Shown: positions 62,592 to 64,000 of the stretch, one piece after another | Position numbering within the stretch: position 1 is the stretch's first letter | Layout: each line of letters starts with the position of its first letter | Origin: Porphyrobacter sp. | GTDB taxonomy: Bacteria; Pseudomonadota; Alphaproteobacteria; Sphingomonadales; Sphingomonadaceae | NCBI GenBank assembly: GCA_027531395.1 | Contig: JAPZRO010000006.1 | Location: forward strand, 186,001-250,000 | Direction: 5' to 3' | Length of the DNA: 64,000 nt | Program-made: the position numbers and the translations under genes | The notes under the pieces: generated by a model | What the model was told of the DNA's origin: nothing | The model's input: the letters and a program-made list of their open reading frames with translations, nothing else | Database searches by the model: none

Positions 62592-64000
62592 TGAATATGC
62601 CGCTTGCTCACCCGATGCTGCACGCCTGGCCGGTCGCTGCGCGCGACACGCTGCCGCTGGCACTGTGGACCGCGGCCGAAATCGAACGCGCCACCGGCGG
62701 CACTGCCAGCCATGATTTTCAGGCCTCGGGCGTCGAAATGGACTCGCGCGATGTGAAATCGGGCGACCTGTTCGTGGCGCTCAAGGGCGAGGCGATGGAC
62801 GGTCACAAGTTCATCCCCCAAGCCTTTGAAAAGGGTGCTGTGGCGGCGATTGTCGATCGTCCGGTCGATTACCCGCATGTGCTGGTCGAGGACACCACCA
62901 AGGCGCTCCACGACCTCGCTCATTTCGCGCGTGAGCGCTCACACGCGGTGCGCATCAGCATCACCGGCTCGGTCGGCAAGACCGGGATGAAGGAGGCGAT
63001 CTTCGCCTGCCTTGATCGCGCCAGCCGCGGCGCCGCGCATCGCTCGGTGCGCAGCTACAACAACCATGTCGGCGTGCCGCTGAGCCTTGCGCGCCTGCCC
63101 GCCCGCGCCAAGTTCGGCGTGTTCGAAATGGGCATGAACCACCGCCACGAGATCGCGCCGCTCAGCGACCATGTGCGCCCCCATGTCGCGCTGATCACCA
63201 CCATCGCGCCCGCGCATATCGAAAACCTCGGCAGCCTTGCCGCAATTGCCGACGAGAAGTCCGATATCTTCAAGGGGCTGATGCCGGGCGGCACCGCGAT
63301 CATTCCGGCCGACAGCGAATGGGCCGAGCGGATGATCGGCCATGCGCGCGACTGCGGCGCCGAGATCGTCACCTTCGGACGCGCCGCCAATGCCGATGTG
63401 CGCCTGCTCGATGCGATCCCGGCTGCGGGCGGCGGCGCGCTAGTGACCGCCGATCTCGGCGACCGGCGGATCTGCTACCATGTCGCCGAGCCGGGCGAAC
63501 ACTGGATCGTCAATTCGCTCGGCGTCATGGCCGCGGTCCGCGCGGCGGGCGGCGATCTCGGGGCTGCGGGCCTCGCGCTCGCCGAGATGGGCGGCCTCAA
63601 GGGTCGCGGCGCGCGCCACACCATCGCCGTTCCCGGCGGCACGGCGCTGCTGATCGACGAGAGCTACAACGCCAACCCTGCCTCGATGCGCGCGACGCTC
63701 AAGGCGCTGGCCGCCACCACGGCCACCCGCCGGCTTGCGGTGCTGGGCAGCATGAAGGAACTCGGCGACTTTGCCGATGCCTTCCACCGCCAGCTGGCCG
63801 AACCGCTGGCCGAGGCCGGCGTTACCCATGCGATCCTCGTCGGCGAAGAGATGCGCGCGCTAGCCGAGGAACTGGGGAAACTCTTCGGCGCTCCGCTTGG
63901 CAAGGCCATTGCCTTCGCCCATTGCGGAACCCCTGCCGAAGCCATCGCGGCGCTCGGGCAAATCGGTCTTGCCCCGGGGGACGCGGTGCTGGTCAAGGGC
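62591..64000 (+). CDS. murF: UDP-N-acetylmuramoyl-tripeptide--D-alanyl-D-alanine ligase, 3' truncated
   Basis: 470 codons are in the window and the frame is still open at its end. ASGVEMDSRDVKSGDLFVAL is the UDP-binding start, ITGSVGKTGMKEAIF the P-loop (the GSVGKTG form is usual in alphaproteobacteria), SYNNHVGVPLSL and FGVFEMGMNHRHEI follow, and DESYNANPASMRATL is the C-terminal domain start. It adds D-Ala-D-Ala. The ATG overlaps the murE stop by one base. The missing end should hold only a few dozen residues. Confidence 0.95.
   Translation, partial: MNMPLAHPMLHAWPVAARDTLPLALWTAAEIERATGGTASHDFQASGVEMDSRDVKSGDLFVALKGEAMDGHKFIPQAFEKGAVAAIVDRPVDYPHVLVEDTTKALHDLAHFARERSHAVRISITGSVGKTGMKEAIFACLDRASRGAAHRSVRSYNNHVGVPLSLARLPARAKFGVFEMGMNHRHEIAPLSDHVRPHVALITTIAPAHIENLGSLAAIADEKSDIFKGLMPGGTAIIPADSEWAERMIGHARDCGAEIVTFGRAANADVRLLDAIPAAGGGALVTADLGDRRICYHVAEPGEHWIVNSLGVMAAVRAAGGDLGAAGLALAEMGGLKGRGARHTIAVPGGTALLIDESYNANPASMRATLKALAATTATRRLAVLGSMKELGDFADAFHRQLAEPLAEAGVTHAILVGEEMRALAEELGKLFGAPLGKAIAFAHCGTPAEAIAALGQIGLAPGDAVLVKG

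Noticed and set aside
62930..63000. MurF P-loop GSVGKTG as a damaged Walker A
   Set aside because: This variant is usual in alphaproteobacterial MurF; the Lys and the rest of the active site are intact.

Overview
The window is a gene-dense, high-GC bacterial chromosome segment. Most genes match alphaproteobacterial families. The argS-SPOR-nagZ-scpAB-tatABC order, the ispH-thrB-rnhA order, the Tad/Cpa pilus locus and the MurF P-loop variant GSVGKTG together point to Sphingomonadales, most likely Erythrobacteraceae (Erythrobacter/Porphyrobacter type). No tRNA, rRNA, CRISPR array, transposase or integrase gene was seen. Most of the window is core chromosome; the few accessory-looking parts are the 33.2-41.3 kb stretch and some intergenic repeats.

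Layout. 0-2.6 kb: lipid or acyl-CoA catabolism (end of a thiolase, an SDR, then an enoyl-CoA hydratase with a MarR regulator). 2.6-10.1 kb, minus strand: Tad pilus operon cpaA-B-C-D-E-tadB-tadC, with no cpaF ATPase and no pilin gene. 10.2-12.5 kb: hydrolase, D-amino-acid-dehydrogenase-like flavoprotein and a small YegP-like protein. 12.5-15 kb, minus: ispH-thrB-rnhA. 15-22.5 kb, plus: a lipoprotein, then argS, SPOR, nagZ, scpA, scpB and tatABC, mostly with overlapping starts and stops. 22.5-33.2 kb: amidohydrolase, threonine dehydratase, a Bpt-type aminoacyl-tRNA-protein transferase, and a TamA/TamB pair for outer-membrane assembly. 33.2-41.3 kb: phage-type lysozyme, an XRE regulator plus membrane protein behind three evenly spaced operators, a trypsin-like autotransporter, a Ca/Na exchanger and a pair of unrecognised exported proteins. 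41.3-50 kb: glnB-glnA behind a sigma54-type promoter, argC, a short SH3-like protein, an M17 aminopeptidase, a perfect parS-like site, a lipoprotein, map and ccmAB. 50-57 kb: pterin dehydratase, SDR, S9 peptidase, AlkA, ferredoxin, cysK and two envelope proteins. 57-64 kb: start of the division and cell-wall (dcw) cluster, mraZ-rsmH-ftsL-ftsI-murE-murF, cut by the window end.

Most striking non-gene signals: (1) a 39-bp two-block element present twice, 32.5 kb apart and inverted, at the 5' ends of unrelated genes; (2) three 16-bp palindromic operators at an exact 17-bp period before the XRE gene; (3) a 16-bp perfect parS match at 46.3 kb; (4) GGGA repeats at a 10-bp period before mraZ; (5) a strong stem-loop between cpaE and tadB, where cpaF usually lies; (6) GC-rich palindromic repeats in three intergenic regions. 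No complete, clearly new multi-gene system was found. The best candidates for undescribed biology are the dispersed 39-bp element and the 39.6-41.3 kb exported-protein pair.
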